A DNA stretch of 64,000 nucleotides from assembly GCA_030041095.1 (NCBI GenBank), contig JASHON010000205.1, forward strand, positions 36,073 to 100,072, in the 5' to 3' direction. Positions within the stretch are counted from its first letter, which is position 1; every line of letters begins with the position of its first letter. The DNA comes from Terriglobia bacterium (GTDB taxonomy: Bacteria > Acidobacteriota > Terriglobia > UBA7540). This document shows, in pieces, positions 1-8,101 of this stretch. Under the pieces are notes generated by a model. That model worked only from the letters and a program-made list of their open reading frames with translations, searched no databases and had not been told where the DNA came from. Position numbers and translations under genes: made by a program.

Positions 1-1
1 G

Positions 2-1408
2 TTTGATGCGGGAACCGCGTACGTGGCCTTTGACGCGCATAAACTCGACGATAACCGTCCTTACGTGTACAAAACGGAAGACTACGGGCAGACTTGGCAG
101 GAAATCACCAACGGTTTGCCGGCCGACGCTTCCGCCATCGTGGTGAGAGAAGATCCCGACCAACGGGGCTTGCTGGTATTGGGAACGATGACGGGTCTTT
201 ACTATTCATTGGATAGCGGCGGGCAGTGGATGAAGCTGAAATCCAATTTCCCCACCTCGCCGGTGTTTGACCTCAAGTTCGTCCGGAAGCCGCACGACCT
301 CGTCGTGGCAACGCACGGGCGAGGCCTTTTTGTATGGGACGACATTCGTCCGCTCGAGCAGCTTGCGCCCTCCATCGAAGCCAGCGATTTTCACCTCTTC
401 ACTTCAGGTCCTGCTGTCATGCGGCGGCGATGGGCAGGCACTGAGCGTGGGTCATCAGGGCTTGCCACTCCCGGCGCTCCCGATGGCGTGGTGATTGACT
501 ATTCTTTGAGATCGGCGATCAAATCTCCAGGAAAGAAGAAATCCGCTGCGGCCGCGCCCGCCTTCGCAGGAGCTTTCGGAATGGCCGGTGGACCCTCGCA
601 CGGCCCGGTGAAGATTGTCATCACGGATTCCTATGGCGGCACGGTGGCCATTCTTCACGGCCCCGGAAAAGCAGGCGTCAATCGCGTTGTGTGGAATATG
701 CGGTATGAAGGGCCGGCGCGCCTGAAACTCGGGGGCCCGTCCGCGGGCGGATTCTTCGGTTTCAACTTTGGCCCATTAGTCGTTCCGGGAGACTATCACG
801 TGGCCGTGACCGCCCGAGGGAAGACACAATCGGAGAGAGTGACGGTTGAGCCCGACCCGGCCGTGCACGCCTCCTTGGCGGATTTCCGCGCCCAGACTCA
901 GGCAGCGCTTCTCGCGCGCAACGAGGTGAGCGCCCTCAACACGATGTTGAATCGCCTCGTCAGCCTTCAAGACCAGATTAATAACTCGCGAAGCGCCATC
1001 CAGAGCACGCGCCAGTCCGCGAGCGACCCGCCTTTGAGCGCGAAATACTCGAGTATCGTGAAACAGGGCCAGGCACTGGCCAAACAGCTTCACGCACTCG
1101 AAGCCTCGGTTTACCAGGTGAAGGTGCAGCGGAACGCGCCTGAGGATGATCTTCATTACCTGACGCTGCTTCACGGCCAGATTTCAAGTTTGCCTTTTCT
1201 CGTGGACGGCCCGTATGCCACTCCGCCGGACGCCCTGGTCCGGGAGGACATGAGCCGGCTGCGCGGTGAATTGAATCAAGCCCTCGCAAAATACAATGGG
1301 CTGCTCCGCGCCGAAGTCGCCAACTACAATAAGTCAGCCCTCGCGGCTGGAGCGCCAACGCTTTTCACTGGCGGCCCGATTAGCATTGCGCCGGTTCCCT
1401 CGCTTTGA
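2..1408 (+). CDS. BNR/sortilin-type repeat protein, 3' part (partial gene)
   Basis: The reading frame is already open at base 2 (residues FDAGTAYVAFDAH), so the start lies outside the window. The N-terminal half of the visible part has BNR/sortilin-like beta-propeller signatures: 'YKTEDYGQTW', 'YYSLDSGGQW' and 'VVATHGRGLFVWDD'. The C-terminal half (roughly residues 170-460) looks like a beta-rich and then a helical extension ('VNRVVWNMRYEG', 'VVPGDYHVAV'), as in the long secreted proteins often annotated as glycosyl hydrolases with BNR repeats. In this family the propeller folds outside the cytoplasm, but no enzymatic activity can be assigned from this fragment. The gene is followed by a strong hairpin at 1422-1457. 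Family assignment is good; function is uncertain. Confidence 0.8.
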   Translation, partial: FDAGTAYVAFDAHKLDDNRPYVYKTEDYGQTWQEITNGLPADASAIVVREDPDQRGLLVLGTMTGLYYSLDSGGQWMKLKSNFPTSPVFDLKFVRKPHDLVVATHGRGLFVWDDIRPLEQLAPSIEASDFHLFTSGPAVMRRRWAGTERGSSGLATPGAPDGVVIDYSLRSAIKSPGKKKSAAAAPAFAGAFGMAGGPSHGPVKIVITDSYGGTVAILHGPGKAGVNRVVWNMRYEGPARLKLGGPSAGGFFGFNFGPLVVPGDYHVAVTARGKTQSERVTVEPDPAVHASLADFRAQTQAALLARNEVSALNTMLNRLVSLQDQINNSRSAIQSTRQSASDPPLSAKYSSIVKQGQALAKQLHALEASVYQVKVQRNAPEDDLHYLTLLHGQISSLPFLVDGPYATPPDALVREDMSRLRGELNQALAKYNGLLRAEVANYNKSALAAGAPTLFTGGPISIAPVPSL

Positions 1409-1412
1409 CGCA

Positions 1413-1457
1413 AAATAAAAAGCCCCCGGCGGCCGATTCATTCGGTCCACCGGGGGC
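1413..1457 (-). terminator. Intrinsic terminator, minus strand
   Basis: A long GC-rich hairpin: the arm GCCCCCGG at 1422-1429 pairs with CCGGGGGC at 1450-1457, with a further inner CCGA/TCGG pairing. Read on the minus strand it is followed directly by the T-rich run CTTTTTATTTTG. On the plus strand there is no T-run after it, so it is primarily a terminator for minus-strand transcription entering from about 1630. It could still slow transcription leaving the BNR gene. Confidence 0.75.
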
Positions 1458-1567
1458 CCTGGATGCTGATTGGATTGGCTTGCTTTTCCGCGATGCCTGA
1501 CGCGTCGCAGCGCCACATTCCTCTACCCGCTAGGAAGAGGATCCAACAAGCCGGCGCCAGCGAGCGC

Positions 1568-1609
1568 CTAAGCCTCAGCACCCTCGCTGGGTTTACATTC
1601 CGTTGGCAT
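1568..1609 (-). CDS. Possible 13-residue peptide ORF with very strong ribosome binding site
   Basis: ATG at 1609-1607, reading MPTECKPSEGAEA and ending in TAG. Immediately upstream lies AAAGGAGGTGGTCC (1623-1610), which can pair with all 14 bases of the usual bacterial 16S rRNA 3' tail if one G-U pair is allowed. That pairing is unusually long, and it abuts the ATG, which is closer than normal spacing. The ORF is too short to assign a function. It could encode a regulatory peptide or be a ribosome-binding segment of an sRNA. Confidence 0.35.
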   Translation of the reverse strand: MPTECKPSEGAEA

Positions 1610-1637
1610 GGACCACCTCCTTTCTAGCGATGCTCCG

Positions 1638-1667
1638 ATCATATAAAGGGCGTCCAAAGCGAGTCAA
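1638..1667 (-). promoter_or_regulatory. Sigma-70-type promoter for the minus-strand small transcript
   Basis: On the minus strand: -35 TTGACT (1667-1662), an 18-bp spacer, and -10 TATGAT (1643-1638). Both hexamers match the consensus at 5 of 6 positions. The predicted start is near 1631, about 20 nt before the ATG at 1609. Confidence 0.65.
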
Positions 1668-1897
1668 GCGTTTTAATTTATGCATTTGCTCCATTTCGTG
1701 CGTCGCTTACACCACTTCGTGTAACGGCGGTTTAACGTGGTGGGTCAGGCAAAAACCGGAACTAACGGTGGGGCGAGTATTTAGTCCACTGGATTATACG
1801 GAGTTATGGTAATATGGCAGGACTGAGCAGGTAAGTGGTCTTTTACGTGCTCGATAAGATAGAGGAATTTCAATCCATGGAGGTTGCAACCAACTGT

Positions 1898-2080
1898 ATG
1901 AAGAAATTGCTAACTCTGTTTTTCACGATAGCCGTGGCCTTGGCGATGGGCGCTCCTGTTTTTGCCGCGCCGAGCGCGCAGAGCGGTCTGAATCCGACCT
2001 CGGTCAACGCCAAAAAGAAGAAGAAGGCCAAGAAGGCCAAGAAGGCGAAGAAGTCCAAGAAGAGCGGAAACGGGATGTAA
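1898..2080 (+). CDS. Small lysine-rich secreted protein
   Basis: A 60-residue protein. It starts MKKLLTLFFTIAVALAMGAP, a clear Sec signal peptide with probable cleavage after 'PVFA'. The mature part is short and ends in a nearly uninterrupted basic tract built from K-K-A repeats (KKKKKAKKAKKAKKSKK) before SGNGM. An in-frame ATG at 1877 is possible, but the GGAGG at 1879-1883 would lie inside it, so 1898 is preferred although the spacing (14 nt) is long. A textbook terminator follows, so it is a monocistronic gene. The mature peptide is strongly cationic and might bind surface polymers, DNA or RNA. That is inference; I know no assigned function. Confidence 0.65.
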   Translation: MKKLLTLFFTIAVALAMGAPVFAAPSAQSGLNPTSVNAKKKKKAKKAKKAKKSKKSGNGM

Positions 2081-2126
2081 TCCATCCTCGCTTTGGACCA
2101 GTCGCAACAATTCACCGGGTGATTGG

Positions 2127-2159
2127 AAACCCCCGGGGGACATCCTCCCGGGGGTTTTT
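2127..2159 (+). terminator. Rho-independent terminator after the lysine-rich gene
   Basis: Stem AAACCCCCGGGGGA (2127-2140) pairs with TCCCGGGGGTTT (from 2146) around a 5-nt loop, followed by TTTTTGTTTTTTG. It lies 46 bases after the stop codon at 2080. Confidence 0.9.
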
Positions 2160-2166
2160 GTTTTTT

Positions 2167-2584
2167 GCTGCGGGTTTCTGGTCCACCCATCATCTTCCGT
2201 TAGTTGGCCGCTGGGAAAAACCGGTCTGTCATGCTGCCCGGCAAATCTCAGTCAGGCAGCGGGTTCTGAGTTCCAAGAACCAATGGCATTCCTCCCACGC
2301 AGGTTACGCCAGCCATTAAATAAGTGGCCAAAAACCATCGGCGCCGGTGGAATACAACCGGCAGGTGCGTGCAGCGTCGCGAAGCCCCACACGGATAGCC
2401 CGCGCAATCAATCGAATACGTTGCACTGGGTTTGGCACTCCGTTTGCCCCTTGGAAGGGTGCGCTTTCAGCCCTGCGGCTGATGGGCGAATGCGCCTCGG
2501 GCCTGGCGACGCACACGGGCGAAGTTGCGCAGGGATGCCGCCAGTCGAGCGAATGTTCTCAAGGCTCGTCATGGAGGAGAATGC
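2167..2584. other. Intergenic region, no gene recognised
   Basis: About 420 bases between a terminator and the glycine-zipper gene. Short open frames cross it on both strands, but none has a convincing start, ribosome binding site or protein-like composition. It probably contains the promoter of the gene at 2585, but I see no clear hexamers. Confidence 0.5.
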
Positions 2585-3553
2585 ATGAGCGTGAAATTCA
2601 GCAATGTGATGCGCAGCATAGTTTGCTGCGCGATAGCCATCGTCCTATCAGGCGCTTGTCTGACGTTCGCCCAGGATCAGCAGGCGGCACAAGCCCAGAG
2701 CCAGCCGTCACCCGGATGGCGTCAGTTCAGCGGCGGACAGCCTGCGCCTGCTGCAAACTCCACAAGCCAGAACGCCGTTTCCAATCCTTGGCAACCCTAT
2801 GGAGCATCGAATATTGAACAGCCAGTTGGTTCCAATTCGCACACAGCGGCTCCGCCGGAAAGCTCCTCAGTAAATGATCCCGGTTATCAGAACCTGAGTA
2901 TTCCTCCCCGCTTGACCGTTCAAAGCGGCACGTACATCACGGTCCGCACAGACCAGATTTTATCGTCCAAGCAGAACCGGCCCGGCGACCAATTCACCGC
3001 GACTTTAGAAGAGCCGGTCGTTGTGAAGGGCTTCGTAGTTGCGCAGCGAGGCGAGACCGTCGTAGGCCGGGTGGTAGAAACAAAGAAGGCTGGGCGCATC
3101 CGGGGCGTTTCACAGCTTGGAATCCGGTTGACCAGGCTCACTCTCGTCGATGGCCGGCAAGCTCCCATGCAGACTGAAATGATCGGCGAGACGGGGACTA
3201 CCTCGCGCGGCAGCGACGCTGCAGGCGTGGTAACCACCACTGGGCTGGGCGCAGCCATCGGCGCGGCTTCTGACGGAGGCGCTGGCGCCGCCGTGGGTGC
3301 GGGCGCCGGAGTGATTGCCGGAACGATAGGGGTGCTTGTTACGCGTGGACGTCCGACGGTCATCTATCCGGAAACGAAGCTGACGTTCAAGATCAACGCG
3401 CCCGTCATCGTCTCCACCACCCAGGATCCGCAAGCCTTCCATTACGTGGAACTGGATGCTTTCGCCAACGTCCCACCCGCGCGGCGGGCTCCGCCATCGC
3501 CGCCGTCTCTCTGCAATCAGAGCGGCTGCGTTCCGCCGCCATATCCCAATTAG
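2585..3553 (+). CDS. Secreted protein with TrbI-like beta domain and glycine-zipper segment
   Basis: Predicted 322 residues from ATG 2585, which has GGAGGAG at 2573-2579 just upstream; longer forms lack a site. Residues 1-30 form a Sec signal peptide ('VMRSIVCCAIAIVLSGACLTFAQ'). Residues 35-110 are a Pro/Ser/Gln-rich linker. Residues 115-210 ('GTYITVRTDQILSSKQNRPG', 'VVVKGFVVAQRGETVVGRVV') resemble the TrbI/VirB10-type beta domain seen in many acidobacterial envelope proteins. Residues 215-265 are a Gly/Ala zipper ('GLGAAIGAASDGGAGAAVGA') of the kind that can insert in membranes. The C-terminus is Pro-rich with two Cys. A periplasmic or outer-membrane role is likely; no conjugation genes are nearby, so a secretion role is not supported. 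Confidence 0.7.
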   Translation: MSVKFSNVMRSIVCCAIAIVLSGACLTFAQDQQAAQAQSQPSPGWRQFSGGQPAPAANSTSQNAVSNPWQPYGASNIEQPVGSNSHTAAPPESSSVNDPGYQNLSIPPRLTVQSGTYITVRTDQILSSKQNRPGDQFTATLEEPVVVKGFVVAQRGETVVGRVVETKKAGRIRGVSQLGIRLTRLTLVDGRQAPMQTEMIGETGTTSRGSDAAGVVTTTGLGAAIGAASDGGAGAAVGAGAGVIAGTIGVLVTRGRPTVIYPETKLTFKINAPVIVSTTQDPQAFHYVELDAFANVPPARRAPPSPPSLCNQSGCVPPPYPN

Positions 3554-3675
3554 GGATCGCCGTTCTATCCCGTTTTCGCGCCCACGTCAGGCTGGGGCGT
3601 ATTCCTGCCTTAAGAAGTGGGATATACTCGCAAGCTGCTGCCAACCACCATTCGCATGGGTGGGGCTTGCGAAAA

Positions 3676-5559
3676 ATGAATCGAAGAGAATTTGTCACGC
3701 AGACGCTCTTAGGCTCCGCAGGCCTGCTCTCCGCCCAGGCCAACGGCCGAAGCGCGGCGACAGCAGCAGAAACTCCAGCGAATCCTGCCTGGCGGTTTTC
3801 TTCTCAGAGCCTCGATGCGGAACTCTCGCCCACGGCTCCTGGACTGGTATCGCTCAACGTCGATGGAGTCGGTCTGGGTCAGCGGGGAACCAACGTTCTG
3901 CGCCTGCTTACTTCTCCGTGGGCGGAATATCGTGCCGTCCGCTCGACAGGCAGCGGCTTTATAAAGGCCGACTATCGGCGAATCGGGCAGCCTACGGCTA
4001 CCGCCGCGCCCTGGGCGATCGAGATCAACGATCGGCAGATTTTACTGTCTTCACACTGGAACGCCGCGGCGCCTCCCGAGCCGCTGTCTCTTATCTTTGA
4101 TCTCACTCGCTGTTTCTCTACCCTTCTAGGCGTCTTCGACGCTGACGGGGCCATTCGTTTGCCTGCGGTGCTCCATCTGCCGCTGCAGGGATCGGTCCGG
4201 ATCAGCTCGCCTCATCGAGACGTCGGGAGGCTTGGCTACACGGCCGACAGGTCTGCTGGGCTGACCGTAACGTTTCCTCCGGCCAACGCGGGCGATCCGC
4301 ACATCGAATACCGCTTGGACGTCGCGGCAATTTATCCGGAACTTCCAGGCATCAACGGCGACTCGCGCTTCGACGCGTTCAAGCGAAACTGGCTGAACAT
4401 TCTGCAGTTGAGCCCGGACCACCGTCTGCTCTCCAACAACTCCACCAGCGATTCCTGTGCATTCTGCTATTACGAGTACGCCGATATAGCCGCTCACTCT
4501 CCGCCATTGGCCCAGGGGCTCTCAGCTTTCGATCTTGTGCAACAGACTCTGGACGGGATTCTGGCCGGCGCCCACGCTTACGGGCTTCCCGGTCCGACGA
4601 ATCTTTACTCGGGCGCATCCGATTCCTGGCCCTCGCTCCTGATCGCCGCTCGCGAATGCGTTCGCTCCGGCCGGCGCGACGACTGGCTCGCGGCTAATTA
4701 CGAAGGGATCAAACATTGGGCCGAGGAAATGCTCGCCACCGTCAAAAACCCGGACGGCTTGGTTGAGTACCCGGTCAGCGGCGACTCGGGAACCTGGCCA
4801 AACGGCGCTCCGAAGCTGCGCCCCTCCAATTGGTGGGACACGATCGGTTTTGGCCACCAAGACGCTTACTCCAATGCACTGGCCTGGAGGGCGCTCAACG
4901 CGATGGCAGATATGGCGCGGCGCGTGGGGAAACCCGCGGATGCGTCGCGTTACCAAGCCGCCGCTCGAAAAATACACGCTCATTATTTCCGTACCTTCTA
5001 TGATCCTCATACGCAAGTTCTGGCAGGCTGGAAAAGCTCCGATGGAGAGCTTCACGATTACTATTTCCTCTGGGTGAACGGCATTGGCGTGCTTTATGAC
5101 CTCGTACCACAGAATCACGCGAAGCAAATCATGAACAGGCTTCTCGCCAAGATGCGGGAGGTGGGATACAGGGATTTCAGTCTTGGTCTCCCAGGGAACC
5201 TGGTCTCGGTGGCCCTGAAGGATTGCGTGGATAAGCGTGGAAACGGCCGCTTCGGATGTGGCGCCACACCGGACAACGCAGATGGTTTCGAGAAATACGA
5301 GAACGGGGGCGCGACAGCATCCTTTGCCTATTTCTTTCTGGCGGCTCTCTACCATCTTGGCATGCGTCAGGAAGGAGACCGGATCCTGTTTCCGATTCTC
5401 AAGTCCATCGGAGACGGAGGGTTTCAGGGCTACGGGCCCAACGGAAATTCGTACGACTGGAAAATGTGGGACAGCACTCCGATGGGCTATGAAGGACTGC
5501 TGACGGACAATTACTATAGTTTGCTCGCGGTCGTTAAGAGACAGGAGGGCCTGAGATAA
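3676..5559 (+). CDS. Tat-exported glycoside hydrolase-like protein, (alpha/alpha)6 barrel type
   Basis: Predicted 627 residues from ATG 3676 (MNRREFVTQTLLGSAG). The twin-arginine motif NRREFV and a hydrophobic stretch show Tat export. Residues 30-230 look like an N-terminal beta-sandwich. The rest has helical-barrel signatures: 'WPSLLIAARECVRSGRRDDW', 'WDTIGFGHQDAYSNALAWRA' and 'YFLAALYHLGM', typical of six-hairpin glycosidases. I cannot name the GH family or substrate. The stop codon abuts the GTG start of the flavoprotein at 5560, so the two are translationally coupled and probably exported in a folded state. Exact chemistry is uncertain. Confidence 0.7.
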   Translation: MNRREFVTQTLLGSAGLLSAQANGRSAATAAETPANPAWRFSSQSLDAELSPTAPGLVSLNVDGVGLGQRGTNVLRLLTSPWAEYRAVRSTGSGFIKADYRRIGQPTATAAPWAIEINDRQILLSSHWNAAAPPEPLSLIFDLTRCFSTLLGVFDADGAIRLPAVLHLPLQGSVRISSPHRDVGRLGYTADRSAGLTVTFPPANAGDPHIEYRLDVAAIYPELPGINGDSRFDAFKRNWLNILQLSPDHRLLSNNSTSDSCAFCYYEYADIAAHSPPLAQGLSAFDLVQQTLDGILAGAHAYGLPGPTNLYSGASDSWPSLLIAARECVRSGRRDDWLAANYEGIKHWAEEMLATVKNPDGLVEYPVSGDSGTWPNGAPKLRPSNWWDTIGFGHQDAYSNALAWRALNAMADMARRVGKPADASRYQAAARKIHAHYFRTFYDPHTQVLAGWKSSDGELHDYYFLWVNGIGVLYDLVPQNHAKQIMNRLLAKMREVGYRDFSLGLPGNLVSVALKDCVDKRGNGRFGCGATPDNADGFEKYENGGATASFAYFFLAALYHLGMRQEGDRILFPILKSIGDGGFQGYGPNGNSYDWKMWDSTPMGYEGLLTDNYYSLLAVVKRQEGLR

Positions 5560-7476
5560 GTGTCTGATGCCAAGCCTCGTAGTTCGCACGACAAAACCTT
5601 GGGGATGCACGAGCGCATCTGCCGACGCGACTTTTTGAACGCGACGCTCCTCGCCTCCGGCAGCGCCTTGATGCACGGGCGCACTCCGCGTGAGCTGGTG
5701 GCTGCCGGAGATGACTGGACAGGGTACGGCGGCGTGGGCGATTACCGCAACTCGAACGGCAACACGTGGGAGGTGATGAATGCCGGTCACCAGATTCGCG
5801 ACCACGTGTACAACACGCTGCCCGCGAGCGTTACGGATACCGGAGAAATATTCGATTGCGTCGTGGTCGGCGGAGGCATCAGCGGCCTGGCGGCTGCGCT
5901 TTTCTTCATCCGCGGGATGGGAAATGGCGCCAAGTGCCTGGTGCTGGACAACCATCCGATCTTCGGCGGAGAAGCCAAGCGCAACGAATTTTTGGTTAGT
6001 GGCAAGCGCCTGATTGCTCATCAGGGATCGGCGTTTTTCCCTGTTCCCTATCCGTACAGTTTTATCGCCCGGTTTTACGAATCCGTCGGTCTGAAGCAGT
6101 TTTTTCTTCCCTACCAGACTTGGAGCGGTGGCGCTGCGGAAATGCAGCTTCCCACAACTCCTTACGACTCCATTCCGGAAAACTACGGATTCTATTTCGG
6201 CGCGAAGTTCGGGCAAAAGCCGGGCGTCTGGGTTATCGATCCCTGGAGAAAGCAGCTCGAAGGCTGCCCGATTTCGACTCAAGCTCGCCAGGAGCTTCTG
6301 AGTTGGAGCAGCGGCCACTCCGAGAATAACCCGAGGTTTCCGCGTCCAACCTACGAAGGCGACACTGTTTCGCGCCATCTGGATACGCTCACGCTCGAAG
6401 ACTATCTGATGGCCCGCTACGGGGTCAGCCGCGAGACGCTCCGTGCTTTCCTGGGCGATGAAGGAAGCGGATATGGAATGGGTGCAGACGTGCTTTCAGC
6501 CTATTGCGAGTACGCGGCGGACTTGCTTCACCCGCTCAGAACCAAAGACAGCTCGCAGATGTTTCCAGGCGGCAACGCGGGATTCGCGCGGCTCATCGTC
6601 AAAACACTCATTCCAGACTCCATCACAGGGCCCGCTACTGTAGAAGGCATGTCCGCGGGTCGCGTGAACTTCGGCGTGCTTGACCGCCCCGGCCAGCCAG
6701 TGCGCGTCCGGCTGGGCTCGACGGCGGTCTGGGCCAAACACGAGGACGGCCCCGAGCGCTCGCAATTCGTCACCATCGCCTATACTCAAGGCGGACGAGT
6801 TTATCGCCTCAAGGCGCGGTCAGCCGTTATGGCCGGCGGCTGCTGGACCACCAAGCACATCGTCCGCGATCTTCCCTCAGCGCAGCGTGACGCGTACGAT
6901 CAGTTCTTTCGCTCACCATGCCTCATGATGAACGTTGCGGTCCGAAACTGGCGCTTTCTGCATAAGATGGGCATTTCGGGATGCGGCTGGTTCGAGGGGC
7001 TGGGTAGTTATCTGCAAGTGCGCAAGCTCGCCAGGTTGGGAGGTGTCCCTCCAACCATTGGCCCTGACTCTCCCGTCGTGCTCACGGTCAAAATCCTGTT
7101 TGGCCGCCCCGGGCTGCCTCTCAAGCAGCAGGGCGACCTTGGGAGAATGAAGTTGCTCACCACTTCGTTTCGCGACTACGAGCGCACGATACGGGTGCAG
7201 TTGGCCGAAATGTTTTCGCGCTCGGGCTTTGATCCCAAACGCACGATCGCCGGAATCATCCTCAATCGCTGGGGGCACGCCTACGTCAACCCGCAACCCG
7301 GATTCTTTTTTGGCAATAACGGCCAGCCGGCGGCGCGCGATGTCCTTCGCGGGACGCCGTTTGGAAGAATTGCTTTCGCCAACACTGACCTTGCCGGCGT
7401 GGCCGATCACCGATGTTCGATTCTGGAAGCTCAGCGAGCCGTCAGCCAACTGCTGGACCAAGTGCTTTCCAGTTAA
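5560..7476 (+). CDS. Tat-exported FAD-dependent amine oxidoreductase, spermidine dehydrogenase-like
   Basis: Predicted 638 residues, GTG start immediately after the previous TAA. A Tat motif (CRRDFLNATLLASG) is at residues 20-40, so the precursor has a long n-region. The FAD-binding Rossmann motif is 'DCVVVGGGISGLAAALFF' near residue 103, followed by 'VLDNHPIFGGEAKRNEF', which matches the spermidine dehydrogenase/amine oxidase group. The family oxidises polyamines in the periplasm, passing electrons to a respiratory carrier. The C-terminus ends with the expected second FAD-contact region ('GRIAFANTDLAGVADHRCSI'). Substrate assignment is by family only. Coupling with the glycosidase-like gene upstream may be coincidental. 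Confidence 0.75.
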   Translation: MSDAKPRSSHDKTLGMHERICRRDFLNATLLASGSALMHGRTPRELVAAGDDWTGYGGVGDYRNSNGNTWEVMNAGHQIRDHVYNTLPASVTDTGEIFDCVVVGGGISGLAAALFFIRGMGNGAKCLVLDNHPIFGGEAKRNEFLVSGKRLIAHQGSAFFPVPYPYSFIARFYESVGLKQFFLPYQTWSGGAAEMQLPTTPYDSIPENYGFYFGAKFGQKPGVWVIDPWRKQLEGCPISTQARQELLSWSSGHSENNPRFPRPTYEGDTVSRHLDTLTLEDYLMARYGVSRETLRAFLGDEGSGYGMGADVLSAYCEYAADLLHPLRTKDSSQMFPGGNAGFARLIVKTLIPDSITGPATVEGMSAGRVNFGVLDRPGQPVRVRLGSTAVWAKHEDGPERSQFVTIAYTQGGRVYRLKARSAVMAGGCWTTKHIVRDLPSAQRDAYDQFFRSPCLMMNVAVRNWRFLHKMGISGCGWFEGLGSYLQVRKLARLGGVPPTIGPDSPVVLTVKILFGRPGLPLKQQGDLGRMKLLTTSFRDYERTIRVQLAEMFSRSGFDPKRTIAGIILNRWGHAYVNPQPGFFFGNNGQPAARDVLRGTPFGRIAFANTDLAGVADHRCSILEAQRAVSQLLDQVLSS

Positions 7477-7602
7477 TTCACGGATGCCGGGCCGCTTCCA
7501 GACCCCGCCGTACAAACCGGCTCCTGAGCGTCGGCTACGCGATCTGACGGCGCACCTCGATAAGCCAACTGCAACAACAAGAAGCCCGCAAAGGGCCACA
7601 GC

Positions 7603-7893
7603 TTATCTCGCCAGGGCTTCGCGATTCGTCTTTGCCCAGGCGCTCTGCGCGGAAACCTTCTTCATCGGGGGTCCGCCCTGGGTTCCGCAGGAGCAGGGCC
7701 CTTCGGTTTTGGCTTCCGTCATGCACGAGCACGATTTTGTTTTCAGGCAACTGCACACGTAAACCGAATCACTTTTCTTCTGGTCCCCGGAACGCTTCCC
7801 GGCAAGCGCGCTCGCTTGAATCAAGCCGAGCGAGAGCATCACGGCGACGATTGCCAGAGTCAGTCTCCATTTACGCTTAAGGGTATTTTTCAT
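7603..7893 (-). CDS. Small cysteine-rich secreted protein
   Basis: Predicted 96 residues from ATG 7893, with AAAGGA a few bases upstream. Residues 1-33 form a signal peptide ('LTLAIVAVMLSLGLIQASALA'). The mature part holds six Cys in the cluster 'VCSCLKTKSCSCMTEAK' plus 'PCSCG', followed by a tail without Cys. This CxC-rich arrangement resembles metal-binding or metallothionein-like peptides, but there is no match I can name. It diverges from the MocR regulator at 8102 with about 210 bp between them. Metal binding is an inference. Confidence 0.65.
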   Translation of the reverse strand: MKNTLKRKWRLTLAIVAVMLSLGLIQASALAGKRSGDQKKSDSVYVCSCLKTKSCSCMTEAKTEGPCSCGTQGGPPMKKVSAQSAWAKTNREALAR

Positions 7894-8101
7894 AGCATGT
7901 CCTTTGTACGCGAAGATCCGCAAAACATAGACCTCGCGCCGTGCTGCATTTCCGTCGGATCGCAAGCTCCAGTCGGAGCCCCGATTTTCTTACATCCCTA
8001 TCTCCTCCCCACGTTTGAGCACGCAACGTATCGTTGCTCCGGAAGTGGATAGCCGCAATACCCACTTGCAGAGAAAATGTTATGGCCACTATGATGGGGC
8101 G

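Larger units (their letters stand above)
1412..1632 (-). ncRNA. Putative structured small transcript of about 220 nt
   Basis: The minus strand has a complete transcription unit: a good promoter (1638-1667), a leader with an extended Shine-Dalgarno, a 13-codon ORF (1568-1609), several hairpins, and an intrinsic terminator. Pairings seen (given as plus-strand positions): GGCGC 1553-1557 with GCGCC 1564-1568; GGCTTG 1477-1482 with CAAGCC 1547-1552, enclosing CCTCT 1520-1524 with AGAGG 1536-1540. A competing pairing joins the segment at 1583-1588 (AGCGAG in the RNA) with 1559-1564 (CTCGCT). No minus-strand gene follows, so this looks like a stand-alone small RNA or a short-peptide mRNA, not a leader. 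I do not recognise the family. Boundaries are inferred from promoter and terminator. Confidence 0.5.

Noticed and set aside
1610..1623. Plus-strand GGACCACCTCCTTT as a 16S rRNA 3' end fragment
   Set aside because: No other rRNA sequence is adjacent; it is better explained as a ribosome binding site on the minus strand.
1603..1812. 69-codon plus-strand ORF in the first intergenic region
   Set aside because: TTG start, no ribosome binding site, and it runs through the minus-strand promoter.
4522..6378. 618-codon open frame on the minus strand
   Set aside because: Antisense to two well-supported genes; composition is that of reverse-frame GC-rich DNA and no domain is visible.
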